This document shows positions 1 through 8,980 of a stretch of DNA of 64,000 bases, one piece after another. This stretch comes from Bacillus thuringiensis (GTDB lineage Bacteria; Bacillota; Bacilli; Bacillales; Bacillaceae_G). How positions within the stretch are numbered: position 1 is the stretch's first letter; each line of letters starts with the position of its first letter. Position numbers and translations under genes: made by a program. The notes below the pieces were generated by a model. That model worked only from the letters and a program-made list of their open reading frames with translations, did not search any database and was not told the DNA's origin. The DNA lies in contig NZ_CP012100.1 in the NCBI RefSeq assembly GCF_001182785.1, forward strand, positions 310,001-374,000. Direction: 5' to 3'.

Positions 1-440
1 TTTACCAAAAACAATCCTTTTTTTACTTTTGTAACAGTTCTTGGTTCTTCATAATTAAATAGACTTGGTTTACTTTTATAAGTAACTTTGTAATTCTTAT
101 TTGTACTAAAATAGTCTGATGTAAATTCATCAGCTAATTCTGCAGTTGTTACATGATTTCCTAAAAACATTTCTATTTCTTTTTTGTTTTGATAAATAGT
201 TAAGTGACCGTTCTTATCAATATCATCAAATATTAATTTGAATTGCCCACCTAAGTCATTAATCACATTTTGTGATAATTCATCTTCAAACAAATAATCG
301 TATTGAATCTTTTGTTTCAAATCTTCTACTTTGATTGGAGTTAAAGCATCAGTTTGAGGTTCATCCTTTATAAAGGTGTTATAAAAAACAAACATCATAG
401 CTAAAACGCCTAACACTAAAAATAATCTTTTGATCTTCAT
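1..440 (-). CDS. membrane-anchored hypothetical protein, 3' end beyond window
   Basis: An open frame runs without a stop from ATG at 440 to the left edge of the window (at least 146 codons). A GAAAGGATG ribosome site lies about 10 bases upstream. The N-terminus (MKIKRLFLVLGVLAMMFVFY) is a single hydrophobic anchor with positive residues inside. It is followed by a charged, hydrophilic exterior part containing IFDDIDKNGHLTIY. I do not recognise the family. A terminator-like hairpin sits 45 bases upstream of the start (485-572), an arrangement repeated at two other genes in this window. Function unknown; coding status is well supported by start, ribosome site and length. Confidence 0.75.
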   Translation of the reverse strand, partial: MKIKRLFLVLGVLAMMFVFYNTFIKDEPQTDALTPIKVEDLKQKIQYDYLFEDELSQNVINDLGGQFKLIFDDIDKNGHLTIYQNKKEIEMFLGNHVTTAELADEFTSDYFSTNKNYKVTYKSKPSLFNYEEPRTVTKVKKGLFLV

Positions 441-484
441 AAAATCTTCATCCTTTCACAATGTGATGTTCTCCAAAAAAACGC

Positions 485-572
485 AAAAAAGCCCTTTTCG
501 GAGTTATATTTAAAAAGAAAGTAAAAGTAAAAAACTTAAACTATCTTTGAAAATCGAAACCCCGAAAGGGCT
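485..572 (-). terminator. leader hairpin of the terminator type upstream of the gene at 440
   Basis: Read on the minus strand, AGCCCTTTCGGGGTT (from 572) pairs with AACTCCGAAAAGGGCT (3' arm at 490-505), giving 15 pairs with one bulge, followed by TTTTTT. The gene start is only 45 bases further on, so the hairpin lies in the leader. It could be an attenuator or the end of a separate short RNA. It resembles the structures at 8351-8422 and 61914-61990. Confidence 0.6.
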
Positions 573-710
573 ATAGTAGTTATGGATATAAAAAATTGAA
601 ATTAAAAAAAGGTATACTTAATTTTAACAAATTACACCTTTAAAAACAACAATCTTCAGAATATTTAATCCGTTAAATTTATGTTATGATGAATATTATA
701 AACCCTCAGA

Positions 711-1265
711 ATGGAGTTTGATTTACAATTGAAAAAACGTCTAATTTCTGTTTTTCCAATATTAATATTTATAATTGGCGTTACCTTACTTTTACTAAGA
801 CAGTTCGTTTTTTTTCCATATAAGGTTTCTGGAGTCTCTATGGAAAATACCTTATTTAATAATGACAAGGTTTTAATCAATCATCTCACCCATTCAATAG
901 ACGATCTGCAAAGATTTGATATAGTTGTTGTTAATTCCCCCCTAGAAAACACTTCTAATAAAAAAACAATTATAAAAAGAGTAGTTGGTTTACCTGGAGA
1001 TAGAATAGAATATAAATCACAGATGCTTTATATAAATGGACTTCAGGTAAAAGATGCATACTCAAAAGGTAAAACAGCTGATTTTTCATTGAAAAATATT
1101 TATGGTTTCGAAAGGGTTCCAAATAATACAATTTTTGTATTAGGGGATAATCGTGAAGAAAGCTTAGACAGTAGATTTAAAGAAATAGGATTTATATCTT
1201 TGAATGATATTGAAGGTAAGGTAATTTTACGCTATAAACCATTAAATAAATTTATGAAATTTTAA
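711..1265 (+). CDS. lepB: signal peptidase I
   Basis: Membrane serine protease that removes signal peptides from exported proteins. One N-terminal membrane segment (about residues 12-32) is followed by the family boxes: SGVSMENT with the catalytic Ser (about residue 43), KRVVGLPGDRIEY with the catalytic Lys (about residue 90), and VLGDNREESLDSR. The 184-residue length fits the short Gram-positive Sip type. The ATG at 711 lacks a ribosome site; an in-frame TTG at 729 has GGAG 12 bases upstream, so the start is uncertain. It stands alone on the plus strand between minus-strand genes and ends in its own terminator. A plasmid copy may serve the secreted and surface proteins encoded nearby (inference). 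Confidence 0.92.
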   Translation: MEFDLQLKKRLISVFPILIFIIGVTLLLLRQFVFFPYKVSGVSMENTLFNNDKVLINHLTHSIDDLQRFDIVVVNSPLENTSNKKTIIKRVVGLPGDRIEYKSQMLYINGLQVKDAYSKGKTADFSLKNIYGFERVPNNTIFVLGDNREESLDSRFKEIGFISLNDIEGKVILRYKPLNKFMKF

Positions 1266-1284
1266 TACAATTAATTAAACATAT

Positions 1285-1320
1285 AAAAAAGGTCCAACTG
1301 TAGGAAAGTCGGACCTTTTT
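1285..1320. terminator. bidirectional rho-independent terminator
   Basis: AAAAAGGTCC and GGACCTTTTT form a perfect 10-bp stem around a 16-base loop, with A and T runs on both sides. It can end lepB on the plus strand and the surface-protein operon on the minus strand. Confidence 0.85.
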
Positions 1321-1412
1321 AAAATATGATTTTGATTAGTTAAGTTCGACTGATAAAAAACTTATAGATGAACCTTCTAAAATCTTCGCTATTATAGATT
1401 TCTGCTAAAATC

Positions 1413-3323
1413 TTATTTAGCTACACCATTAAAATTTGATGCAAGTAATCCATTATCCTGCTCTTTAGAAGTTGTTCCTGCAGTTTTCTGTTCTGGTTTT
1501 TGTTCGGGTTTCTGCTCTGGCTTTTCTTTCTCAAGAACTATAACATTTACTGTTTCAGTTGAGCTATTTCCTACCTTATCGGTTGCCGTTACTTGAACTG
1601 ATATTGTGCCTGGCTTACTTGTATCATACGCTCCTACTGTTATTACTGGATTTGGATCTTTATTATCTTTTACACTCACTAAACTTTCTGGACTTAATTT
1701 ATCTCCCACATGTACGGTTACACCTTGTTTCGCTGTTATTACTGGTGCTTCCGTATCCTTCTCCTCTTCCTTTTCTACTACTTTTACTGTTACCGTTACA
1801 GTTGAGCTGTTACCCGTATTATCAGTTGCCGTTACTTGAACTGATATTGTACCCGGTTTACTTGTATCGTACACTCCCACTGTTACTACTGGGTTTGGAT
1901 CTTTATTATCTTTTACACTCACTAAACTTTCTGGACTTAATTTATCTCCTACATGTACGGTTACACCTTGTTTCACTGTTATTACTGGTGCTTCTGTATC
2001 CTTTTCCTCTTCTTTTTCTACTACTTTAACGATTAGTGTTGTACTTGAGCTATTTCCTGATGCATCTGTTGCCGTTACTGTTACTTGAATTTCTCCTGCC
2101 TTACTTGTATCGTACGCTCCTACTATTACTACTGGGTTTAGATCTTTATTATCTCTTACGTCTACTAAATCTCCTGCATTTAAGCTATCTCCTACATAAA
2201 CAGTTACACCTTGTTTCGCTGTAATTACTGGTGCTACTGTATCCTTTTCTTCTTCTTTTCCGACTACGTTGACGGTTACTGTTGTACTTGAGCTATTTCC
2301 TGATGCATCTGTTGCCGTTACTGTTACTTGAATTTCCCCTACCTTACCTGTATCGTACGCTCCCACTATTACCACTGGGTTTGGATCTTTATTATCTTTT
2401 ACTTCTACTAAATCGCCTGCACTTAAACTATCTCCTACATGTATAGTTACACCTTGCTTTGCTGTAATTACTGGTGCCACTGTATCTTTTTCAGGTTTCT
2501 CCGGTTTTGTTGTACCACCATCATTACCATCTCCGCCTGTTGGTGGTTTTGTACCGCCTCCACCATCATTACCATCTCCACCTGTTGGTGGTTTTGTACC
2601 ACCTCCACCATCATTACCGTCTCCGCCTGTTGGTGGTTTTGTATTTCCTCCACCATTATTACCTTCACCACCTGTTGGTGGTTTTATATCTCCCCCGCCA
2701 CTATTACCTTCACCACCTGTTGGTGGTTTTGCATCTCCTACGTTACTAGAATCTCCAGAAGCTGGCGGTTTTTTATCATGATTAACTGGAGGCATTGAAT
2801 TATCTGCAATAGCAACCCCATCATTGATATTTAAATCGCCACCAAATACAAAGTTCTTACTATCCTTATTATCCGAAACAGAAGGATTGTTTGTTGCTGA
2901 TGCTATTGAAGTATTTAAATCTGAAAAACGATTATTTGATTTATCACCGTCAATAACTGATGCTAGATTTCTATCTGAATTTATAGCCGCGGTAGCAATT
3001 GAATCAGTTAAATCATCAAATTTCTTTTTAGTTTTGTTATTTTCAATGATTCCGGCTAAATTTTGATTAGAGCTACGTTTTGCATTATCAATGATTTCAT
3101 CAAAATCGTTAGTATTTAAATTTTCATTCTTACTTTCATCTTTTTTCTCATCTTTCTTCTTTTCTTTTTCAGTATCTTTTTTCTTTTTAGATACTGATGC
3201 TGTTTTGGTGCTCTTTTTTTCCGAAGAAAACAGCGAGCAGCCTGAAACTACCCCAACACTTAAGGTAGTAGCAGTAGTTGCAAGTAAAACTTTCTTGAAG
3301 ATTTTTGAATAATCTAAAGGCAC
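1413..3323 (-). CDS. Ig-repeat surface lipoprotein
   Basis: Predicted lipoprotein of about 636 residues. The signal peptide ends in VVSGC. A Lys/Glu-rich linker follows, then two copies of a roughly 27-residue unit (NLAGIIENNK.. and NLASVIDGDK..), a Gly-rich stretch with six PPTGG units, and four tandem Ig-like domains of about 80 residues. Each Ig-like domain opens with D-T-x-APVIT and contains VHVGD and TVTATD motifs (HYR/DUF5011 type). The C-terminus carries PEQK repeats. The start is taken as GTG at 3323, because GGGGAGGA lies 8 bases before it; an upstream TTG at 3329 is too close to the ribosome site. It lies 20 bases downstream of the membrane protein at 5029 and is probably cotranscribed. 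A surface adhesion or scaffold role is inferred from architecture only. Confidence 0.85.
   Translation of the reverse strand: MPLDYSKIFKKVLLATTATTLSVGVVSGCSLFSSEKKSTKTASVSKKKKDTEKEKKKDEKKDESKNENLNTNDFDEIIDNAKRSSNQNLAGIIENNKTKKKFDDLTDSIATAAINSDRNLASVIDGDKSNNRFSDLNTSIASATNNPSVSDNKDSKNFVFGGDLNINDGVAIADNSMPPVNHDKKPPASGDSSNVGDAKPPTGGEGNSGGGDIKPPTGGEGNNGGGNTKPPTGGDGNDGGGGTKPPTGGDGNDGGGGTKPPTGGDGNDGGTTKPEKPEKDTVAPVITAKQGVTIHVGDSLSAGDLVEVKDNKDPNPVVIVGAYDTGKVGEIQVTVTATDASGNSSSTTVTVNVVGKEEEKDTVAPVITAKQGVTVYVGDSLNAGDLVDVRDNKDLNPVVIVGAYDTSKAGEIQVTVTATDASGNSSSTTLIVKVVEKEEEKDTEAPVITVKQGVTVHVGDKLSPESLVSVKDNKDPNPVVTVGVYDTSKPGTISVQVTATDNTGNSSTVTVTVKVVEKEEEKDTEAPVITAKQGVTVHVGDKLSPESLVSVKDNKDPNPVITVGAYDTSKPGTISVQVTATDKVGNSSTETVNVIVLEKEKPEQKPEQKPEQKTAGTTSKEQDNGLLASNFNGVAK
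1534..2495 (-). repeat. four tandem Ig-like domain repeats in the surface lipoprotein
   Basis: Four units of about 240 bp, recognisable by recurring segments encoding VTVHVGD and TVTATD. Sequence between copies is very similar at DNA level, suggesting recent in-frame duplication and a risk of length variation or assembly collapse. Confidence 0.8.
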
Positions 3324-3343
3324 AATCAATTCCTCCCCATTAC

Positions 3344-5029
3344 TTAACCTGCACTTATAGTTGCAACAGATGTAGCAGAACTATTAGGTGTAGAATTACT
3401 AATTTTTTCGAGTAAATCTTTATTTCCAACCTTTTGAGCAAACTTTTTAGCTTCCTCAGATTTATTTAATTTCAAATAACTATTAACAATAATTCCTTCT
3501 CTTCTACCATCTAGTGGCACTTGATCTATTAATTTGATAACTTCTTCATGTTTGTTATCTAACGCAGCAATTTCAAAATTAATTAGTGAATTTTTAGTTT
3601 TAAGTTCTTTTACCTTTTTCAAGTTATCAACAGCTATATAATATGAAACTACTGATTCTGCAAAATCTTGCTCTAAGTCAATAGCCTTTTGTGCTTTACC
3701 GCTTAAAAGATAAGTAAATAAAACTGCCTTTTTATCTTCTTTTCCTAATTTTTTATAATCAACTTTATCAAATTCCAAGGCAGCATCTTGATATTTTTGA
3801 ACTGCAGATAGCCTTAATCCATTTATTAAATTCGCATTAACTTCTAAACTATTTACATTATTTGCAGATGCAGCCTGTGAATTCTTCAAATTACTAAAGG
3901 CAAAACCTGCTACTACTAATAAAACAATTGATGCGACTCCTATAATAGCGTACTTATATTTTTTCATATTATTTAAGATTCCTTTTTTATCGATTACTAC
4001 TTTCTCTTTTTGTTCAAATTTAGTTTCATTTGGTAGATCTCTTTCCTTATTTAAATTAATCTCATCACTTTCTGGTTCACTTTTAGCTACAACTATTTTT
4101 TGTCTCTGTTGTGCTTCTTTTATTTTCTTTTCTTCCTCTAATCTTCTTTTTCTTACTTCTTCAAGTTTTCTCTCTTCTTCCTTCCGTCGAGCTTCTACCT
4201 CTTTTCTTGCTTCTTCTTCGGCCCTTCTATGCGCTTCTGCTTCTGCTCGTTTTCTTGCTTCTTCCTCTGCTTTTCTACGCGCTTCCGCTTCTTCCTGGTT
4301 TCTTGCTTCTTCTTCGGCTCTTCTACGCGCTTCTGCTTCTGCTCGTTTTCTTGCTTCTTCCTCTGCTTTTCTACGCGCTTCCTCTTCTTCCTGGTTTCTT
4401 GCTTCTTCTTCGGCTCTTCTACGCGCTTCTGCTTCTGCTCGTTTTCTTGCTTCTTCCTCTGCTTTTCTACGCGCTTCCGCTTCTGCCTGGTTTCTCGCTT
4501 CTTCCTCTGCTTTTCTACGCGCTTCCGCTTCTGCCTGGTTTCTCGCTTCTTCCTCTGCTTTTCTACGCGCTTCCGCTTCTTCCTGGTTTCTTGCTTCTTC
4601 CTCTGCTTTTCTACGCGCTTCCGCTTCTTCACGTTTCCTTGCTTCTTCTTCTGCCTTTCTACGTGCTTCCGCTTCTGCTCGTTTTCTTTCTTCTTCTTCT
4701 GCCTTTCTACGTGCTTCTACTTCTTCACGTTCCCTTGCTTCTTCTATTTTTAAATCATTTTCAGAAGTGCCTGCCTGTTTTTGAATTGTAGTGATCCAAT
4801 CAAGAGCTGGGTTACTATTTGAAGATTCATTTTTAGGTGAATTTACATTTACACTTTCTTCACGTTGGTTCCGCGGTTGTTCTGAATGCTCTTGTGGTAT
4901 TTGCTCACTTATTGTATCTTTATAGACATCCTCATATTGTTCTTCTTCCTCTGCTAGTAATCGCTCACGTCGTTCTTTTTCTTGTCTAATCCTTTCTTTA
5001 ATTACGTTTCTTTTTCTATTATTATGCAT
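3344..5029 (-). CDS. coiled-coil membrane protein with helical exterior domain
   Basis: A 561-residue protein in three parts. The first is a long cytoplasmic coiled coil (about residues 95-305) built of EARRKAEEEA-type heptad-like repeats. A basic linker and one membrane segment (YAIIGVASIVLLVVAGFAF, about residues 366-385) follow. The last part is an all-helical exterior domain of about 170 residues that looks TPR-like (YQDAALEFDKV.., KKLGKEDKKAVLFTYLLSGKAQKAI). The layout recalls EssB/YukC of type VII secretion, but the N-terminal pseudokinase is missing, so I do not assign that family. ATG at 5029 has AAGGAGGCC about 11 bases upstream. It is the first gene of a two-gene operon with the lipoprotein ending at 1413. 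Role unknown; an envelope scaffold is plausible. Confidence 0.8.
   Translation of the reverse strand: MHNNRKRNVIKERIRQEKERRERLLAEEEEQYEDVYKDTISEQIPQEHSEQPRNQREESVNVNSPKNESSNSNPALDWITTIQKQAGTSENDLKIEEAREREEVEARRKAEEEERKRAEAEARRKAEEEARKREEAEARRKAEEEARNQEEAEARRKAEEEARNQAEAEARRKAEEEARNQAEAEARRKAEEEARKRAEAEARRRAEEEARNQEEEEARRKAEEEARKRAEAEARRRAEEEARNQEEAEARRKAEEEARKRAEAEAHRRAEEEARKEVEARRKEEERKLEEVRKRRLEEEKKIKEAQQRQKIVVAKSEPESDEINLNKERDLPNETKFEQKEKVVIDKKGILNNMKKYKYAIIGVASIVLLVVAGFAFSNLKNSQAASANNVNSLEVNANLINGLRLSAVQKYQDAALEFDKVDYKKLGKEDKKAVLFTYLLSGKAQKAIDLEQDFAESVVSYYIAVDNLKKVKELKTKNSLINFEIAALDNKHEEVIKLIDQVPLDGRREGIIVNSYLKLNKSEEAKKFAQKVGNKDLLEKISNSTPNSSATSVATISAG
4160..4745 (-). repeat. coiled-coil coding repeats (EAR/AEEEA units)
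   Basis: Imperfect tandem units of about 42-48 bp encode alternating EARRKAEEEA and RKRAEAEA blocks. Such low-complexity DNA produces long artificial open frames on the other strand, which I disregarded. Confidence 0.8.
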
Positions 5030-5172
5030 ATAACAACAATGGCCTCCTTTCTATTGGTACCTCATAAATGAGAGTAATTAAATTATTTATCCTTCATAAT
5101 TAATCATGAGATATTTCTATAGAAAAACTAAGGAAAAATAAAGATAATATTATTTTTTTAAGCATGATAAAT

Positions 5173-5215
5173 AAAAAAGGATAAACAGGTAGCACCCATT
5201 TATCCTTCTTTTTAT
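5173..5215. terminator. bidirectional terminator after the sigma factor gene
   Basis: AAGGATAAA pairs with TTTATCCTT around a 13-base loop, with T-runs in both directions. It lies between the sigma gene and the next minus-strand gene and separates the two transcription units. Confidence 0.75.
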
Positions 5216-5342
5216 TTTACATCTATTGAGTTTTTAGTACATGTTATCCCCTTAACACACCCCTTTTTTAAAATTTTCAGACAGAAAAAGGATACAACAC
5301 GCTCGTTATACTGTATATTCTGATGAATACAAAAATATATTT

Positions 5343-6314
5343 TCACACCATATTAAGTTCATCCATTACTTTCAACTTTTCATGTAATAGATTAAAAATT
5401 TCTTCTTTATAGTCACATTTCTTCAATTTTTTAATTGCTTCATCCTTTATTTGTGACACTCTTTCAGTTGTTATCATAAGTGCTTTTGCAATTTCTTTAT
5501 GCAAATATACTTTACCATCTAGAAGACCAAAACATAGATTTAGTACCATCTTTTGCTTTGGGTTTAATACTTCATCAAATATTAACCATATCTCGTAATT
5601 TAAGTCTTCAATTACCATCTCATTTGTTGACGGAATTGCTGAACTATCATCATAGAATGGATTTAATATACCTATATCTTCATTTATTGTATCTACATCC
5701 AAAGTAATAGTAGTAGCTCGCTTATAATATACGTTGTGCTTAATGACTGTTTCGCTAGTTACATTTAACTCTTTTGCTACTTCTTCCACTGAAGGGGTTC
5801 TGTTGTACATTTGTAGATATTTATCTTCTAACTCGACAAATCTTAAATTAAATTGATTCACATAATTAGGGATTTTAAAAGATCCGGACTTTTTTTTACA
5901 TATAATTCCTAACATACTTTTTTGTATCCACCAAAAAGCGTACGTGGAAAAGCAATACCCTAATGCCGGATTAAAATCTTCCATTGCCCGTAACATTCCC
6001 TCATTACCTTCTTGGACCAGATCATCAAACTCTATATCAGGGTGCTTGTTTTTGTACTTTCTTGCAATAGATAATACTAGTCCTACATTCACATGAAACA
6101 AATAATCACGTAGATCCTTTTCACCATGTTTGTACCGCTGAAATAATTTTAAACTTTCTTGTTTTGATAGTACCTTATAATTCCCAATTTCCTTAATTTC
6201 AAAAGTGTTTTCTTCTAGATTTGCCATTGGCTTAATACTTCTTGCAGTAGAACCTTGTGTAATAGTTTTATTTAATGAATCATCGCGATTCAAGCTGCTA
6301 TATGATTGATTCAT
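5343..6314 (-). CDS. plasmid-encoded sigma-70 family sigma factor
   Basis: RNA polymerase specificity subunit of 323 residues. Region 2 is clear: DDLVQEGNEGMLRAMEDFNP and FSTYAFWWIQKSMLG (about residues 97-135). Region 3 (TPSVEEVAKELNVTSE) and region 4 with its helix-turn-helix (HKEIAKALMITTERVSQIKDEAIKKL) follow. An N-terminal extension of about 40 residues replaces region 1.1. It resembles group 2/3 factors rather than ECF factors. ATG follows GGGAGGAATAGGT. It is probably cotranscribed with the small zinc-finger gene 22 bases upstream. Its target promoters are unknown; candidates are plasmid genes such as the neighbouring surface operon. Confidence 0.9.
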   Translation of the reverse strand: MNQSYSSLNRDDSLNKTITQGSTARSIKPMANLEENTFEIKEIGNYKVLSKQESLKLFQRYKHGEKDLRDYLFHVNVGLVLSIARKYKNKHPDIEFDDLVQEGNEGMLRAMEDFNPALGYCFSTYAFWWIQKSMLGIICKKKSGSFKIPNYVNQFNLRFVELEDKYLQMYNRTPSVEEVAKELNVTSETVIKHNVYYKRATTITLDVDTINEDIGILNPFYDDSSAIPSTNEMVIEDLNYEIWLIFDEVLNPKQKMVLNLCFGLLDGKVYLHKEIAKALMITTERVSQIKDEAIKKLKKCDYKEEIFNLLHEKLKVMDELNMV

Positions 6315-6336
6315 ACCTATTCCTCCCTTCTCATTT

Positions 6337-6567
6337 TTAACGAATTGTTTCTAAAAACATTTTTGTCTCCTTTTGTACGTTACTAATCAACTTACAATTC
6401 CTTGCGCATGTATTGGCAACTTCTTTATGTGCTTTCGTTTTTCTCAATTCTATATAAATATCGCATCCTTTGCAGATGCTACTAATACCTTCCATTATTT
6501 CTAATTGTCTTCTTCTTTCATATAAAAACTGCTCTTTTGTTTTCTTCTCGCTTACTCGTCTCCCCAT
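6337..6567 (-). CDS. small zinc-finger protein
   Basis: A 76-residue protein with CKGC (CxxC) followed by a conserved-looking histidine and CARNC (CxxxC), matching the Cys/His pattern of the short Bacillus/phage zinc-finger domain family (zf-C2HCIx2C type). The N-terminus is basic. The start is ATG at 6567 because GAGGTGA lies about 6 bases before it; an earlier GTG at 6576 overlaps that ribosome site. Its position directly before the sigma factor suggests a regulatory partner or anti-sigma-like role, which is inference only. Confidence 0.75.
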   Translation of the reverse strand: MGRRVSEKKTKEQFLYERRRQLEIMEGISSICKGCDIYIELRKTKAHKEVANTCARNCKLISNVQKETKMFLETIR

Positions 6568-7007
6568 TTGTTTCACCTCGTATACATGAATAGTATTATT
6601 TATTAATTAAAAACTACTATCGGTATTACATAGATACGAAACTTCGTCTTCAAAACTCTTCCAAATTTCTCCTGTATGTATATGATATAGGATTATAACA
6701 AAATGTAAAATAAATTATTCTAAAAATTTCAAAAAATGCCGGGATATTAAAATATCCATCATTTACTTATGATTAAACTAATTATATTTATATAAATCTT
6801 GATAATCATCAAGGTTTATATATACAATTTAAACCCTGATGACTATCAAGAACACGTATAAAACAATGGATGTATTGTATTTTTCTATACAATACATCCC
6901 TCGATTTTATAAAACCCACTCATTCTAGTTATAGTATAGAAAAGTACTTAATCATTTCTACCCCTTATTAATATATATATCTAAATTTATTTCAATTAAA
7001 ATAGCGT
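6568..7007. other. 440-bp intergenic region with two strong hairpins
   Basis: No gene seen. It holds a 17-bp inverted repeat with three non-matching pairs (6798-6814 with 6834-6850), a perfect 13-bp hairpin (6868-6880 with 6887-6899) and a small GGATATT/AATATCC palindrome near 6741. Neither large hairpin is followed by a clear T-run, so they may be operators, processing sites or weak terminators for the gene ending at 7008. Confidence 0.6.
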
Positions 7008-8321
7008 TTATCTCACTTTCTCTATTGCTGGAATATAATCGTTTAACAGTAAATCATCTAGACCCTTTCCAAGATTAATATCCCAACTCGCATAATTAAT
7101 ACTTATCCCTTCTTGATAAAGCGCTTGCGCACATTCTAATAATGACCGCTGAACATCTGAATTTGTAATCATATCCATATCTAAAGCGAACGTCGCCTGT
7201 TTAACTCCCATTTTTTTTAATGGTTCAATTAAAATTCTCCATACTTTAACCCCAGGTATTGATACAACTGTGGTACCATACATTACTTTTTCCTCATTTG
7301 TTAGAAGCTCCTCTAAGTTTTCAGCAGAAATATCACACTTTAGACTCCCTTCTGAAATCCATACATTATCCTTTTTTATTAGTTCTCCACGTCCCAAACT
7401 TTTCAACTCTCGACTAGGTACTGCTACATGTATTGGCAATGGGTTCCCAGCTCCTGTTCCATGGAATTTCCCACCTGAGCTGATCCAAATATATTTACTT
7501 TCTAACTTTAATTGTACTTCACCTAATTTTTCACCTTCATAATTAATTTCATACCATTCTTTAACATCGATTTTACCTTTAAATATAGACTCTATCTTCC
7601 CATTGATTTTATAGGTCACCTCTATAACATTGGGTTGCTCAATAACTTCTGCCTTAAAGCTTGGTTTATGATTTTTTACAACTGTCATATATTCAGGATT
7701 ATCAATTCTACATTGAAAACCGCATATCTGATTATATATATTTCTCTGCGGTATTAATAAAGAATCTCTCCTTCCTACAAACGTAAAATATCTTCCATCC
7801 TTTGTTTCTTTTGCATAAAATCCTGGAATTCCAACAATATAGCTTGTTTTCCCCCCTACTTTTTTTATTAGCTCTTTCGTAGTATCCCAAGGTTTAATAG
7901 GAAAACTTTTGTAATTTCTAACATTTATTACTTCTCTTGTAATCCTACGTTTTGATCCCATTAACATTTTAATATGTTCATCTCGCACATCTAAAAATTC
8001 TAGGAATAAAGTGTAAATAATATCAAGGTTGTAATCATTTTTCTTCTTATGTTCCTTAATCATCTGATTTTGAGAAAAGTCATATCCCCTTTTTTGATCT
8101 TCAGCTATTATATGTAAATAGCCTGCTTCCCCGAATACTGTTTCTGATGAAATTCGTCCACATATTATTTTAGTTTCAGAATCATTAACCATACACCATC
8201 CTTGCTTACCACATATAGGGCACGTTGTTCTATAAAATTCAAACCATCTCTCATTATTCCCCTTATTCATGCTTCTCACTGGCCTTAACATTCTACTTGC
8301 TACTAACTTTTCAATTGACAT
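7008..8321 (-). CDS. DUF3854/Toprim-like primase-related protein
   Basis: A 437-residue protein with an N-terminal zinc-ribbon-like segment (CPICGKQGWC, then a later Cys) and a C-terminal Toprim-like fold: the SEG motif in VWISEGSLKCDI (about residue 317) and the acidic ALDMDM strand (about residue 377). This matches DUF3854-containing plasmid and phage proteins related to primase/helicase N-termini. No helicase Walker motif is present. The start is ATG at 8321, preceded by AGGGGATATGTG; longer reading would start inside the leader hairpin. A DNA-primase-like role in plasmid replication or transfer is plausible but unproven. Its leader contains a terminator-like structure (8351-8422). Confidence 0.75.
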   Translation of the reverse strand: MSIEKLVASRMLRPVRSMNKGNNERWFEFYRTTCPICGKQGWCMVNDSETKIICGRISSETVFGEAGYLHIIAEDQKRGYDFSQNQMIKEHKKKNDYNLDIIYTLFLEFLDVRDEHIKMLMGSKRRITREVINVRNYKSFPIKPWDTTKELIKKVGGKTSYIVGIPGFYAKETKDGRYFTFVGRRDSLLIPQRNIYNQICGFQCRIDNPEYMTVVKNHKPSFKAEVIEQPNVIEVTYKINGKIESIFKGKIDVKEWYEINYEGEKLGEVQLKLESKYIWISSGGKFHGTGAGNPLPIHVAVPSRELKSLGRGELIKKDNVWISEGSLKCDISAENLEELLTNEEKVMYGTTVVSIPGVKVWRILIEPLKKMGVKQATFALDMDMITNSDVQRSLLECAQALYQEGISINYASWDINLGKGLDDLLLNDYIPAIEKVR

Positions 8322-8350
8322 CACATATCCCCTTTTCCCTTGAGAAAATA

Positions 8351-8422
8351 AAAAAGCCCTTTGGAATACGGAGGTTAAATACCACACAAACGTGTAATTT
8401 AATCCGTAACCCGAAGGGCTTT
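8351..8422 (-). terminator. leader hairpin of the terminator type upstream of the DUF3854 gene
   Basis: On the minus strand AAAGCCCTTCGGGTTACGG pairs with CCGTATTCCAAAGGGCTTT (about 17 of 19 positions), followed by TTTTTTATTTT. The loop contains a nested ACAC/GTGT hairpin. The ATG is 30 bases downstream, so transcripts must read through the structure or start after it. Confidence 0.65.
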
Positions 8423-8980
8423 ATGTAATCACTAGAAAATAAAAAAATCAACAAGTTATAATAAGAATATACTAAAAATTCTTTATTTAATCTAGAGGTT
8501 AATTATAATATTATTAAACTCCACACTATAATTATACATGGGCATCTCACTGCTCAACCCCTTTTGGATCTTTTGAAGCGAGAACTTCTTCGGAATTAGA
8601 TACTATTTTAGCAATCTATATTTACTAAGCTATAAGGGTCCTCCTTATTAACCGTTCACTAATGTTTTTCTGCTTACTTTTTTTGATACAGTATACTCTC
8701 TACTAACCAATTAATTGCGCTATTAAGCGCAATCTTGTTAACCATAATCCATTTCTTGTAAACAATCATCATAACATTATATTTTGTTCAAAATTAATTA
8801 ATTCTACCCAAAACCACTTTAGAATAAGGACTATAAATCAGTCATATAATTATCAATCTCATGTTGATACCAACAGAAAATCAATACATCTCACCTATAT
8901 TTGACATTGATATATCAACTGAGATTAACATATCAAATGAAGCGCACCAACTTTATCACTAGTATCCACCGGTCAACATC

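Noticed and set aside
1559..2798. Plus-strand open frames opposite the Ig-repeat lipoprotein
   Set aside because: Shadow frames of a repetitive gene with a clear signal peptide and ribosome site on the minus strand.
4111..4791. Plus-strand Leu/Phe-rich open frames opposite the coiled-coil gene
   Set aside because: They mirror the EAR-type coding repeats on the minus strand and lack ribosome sites.
3344..5029. Assignment of the coiled-coil membrane protein as EssB/YukC of type VII secretion
   Set aside because: Topology is similar, but the pseudokinase domain and all other type VII genes are missing.
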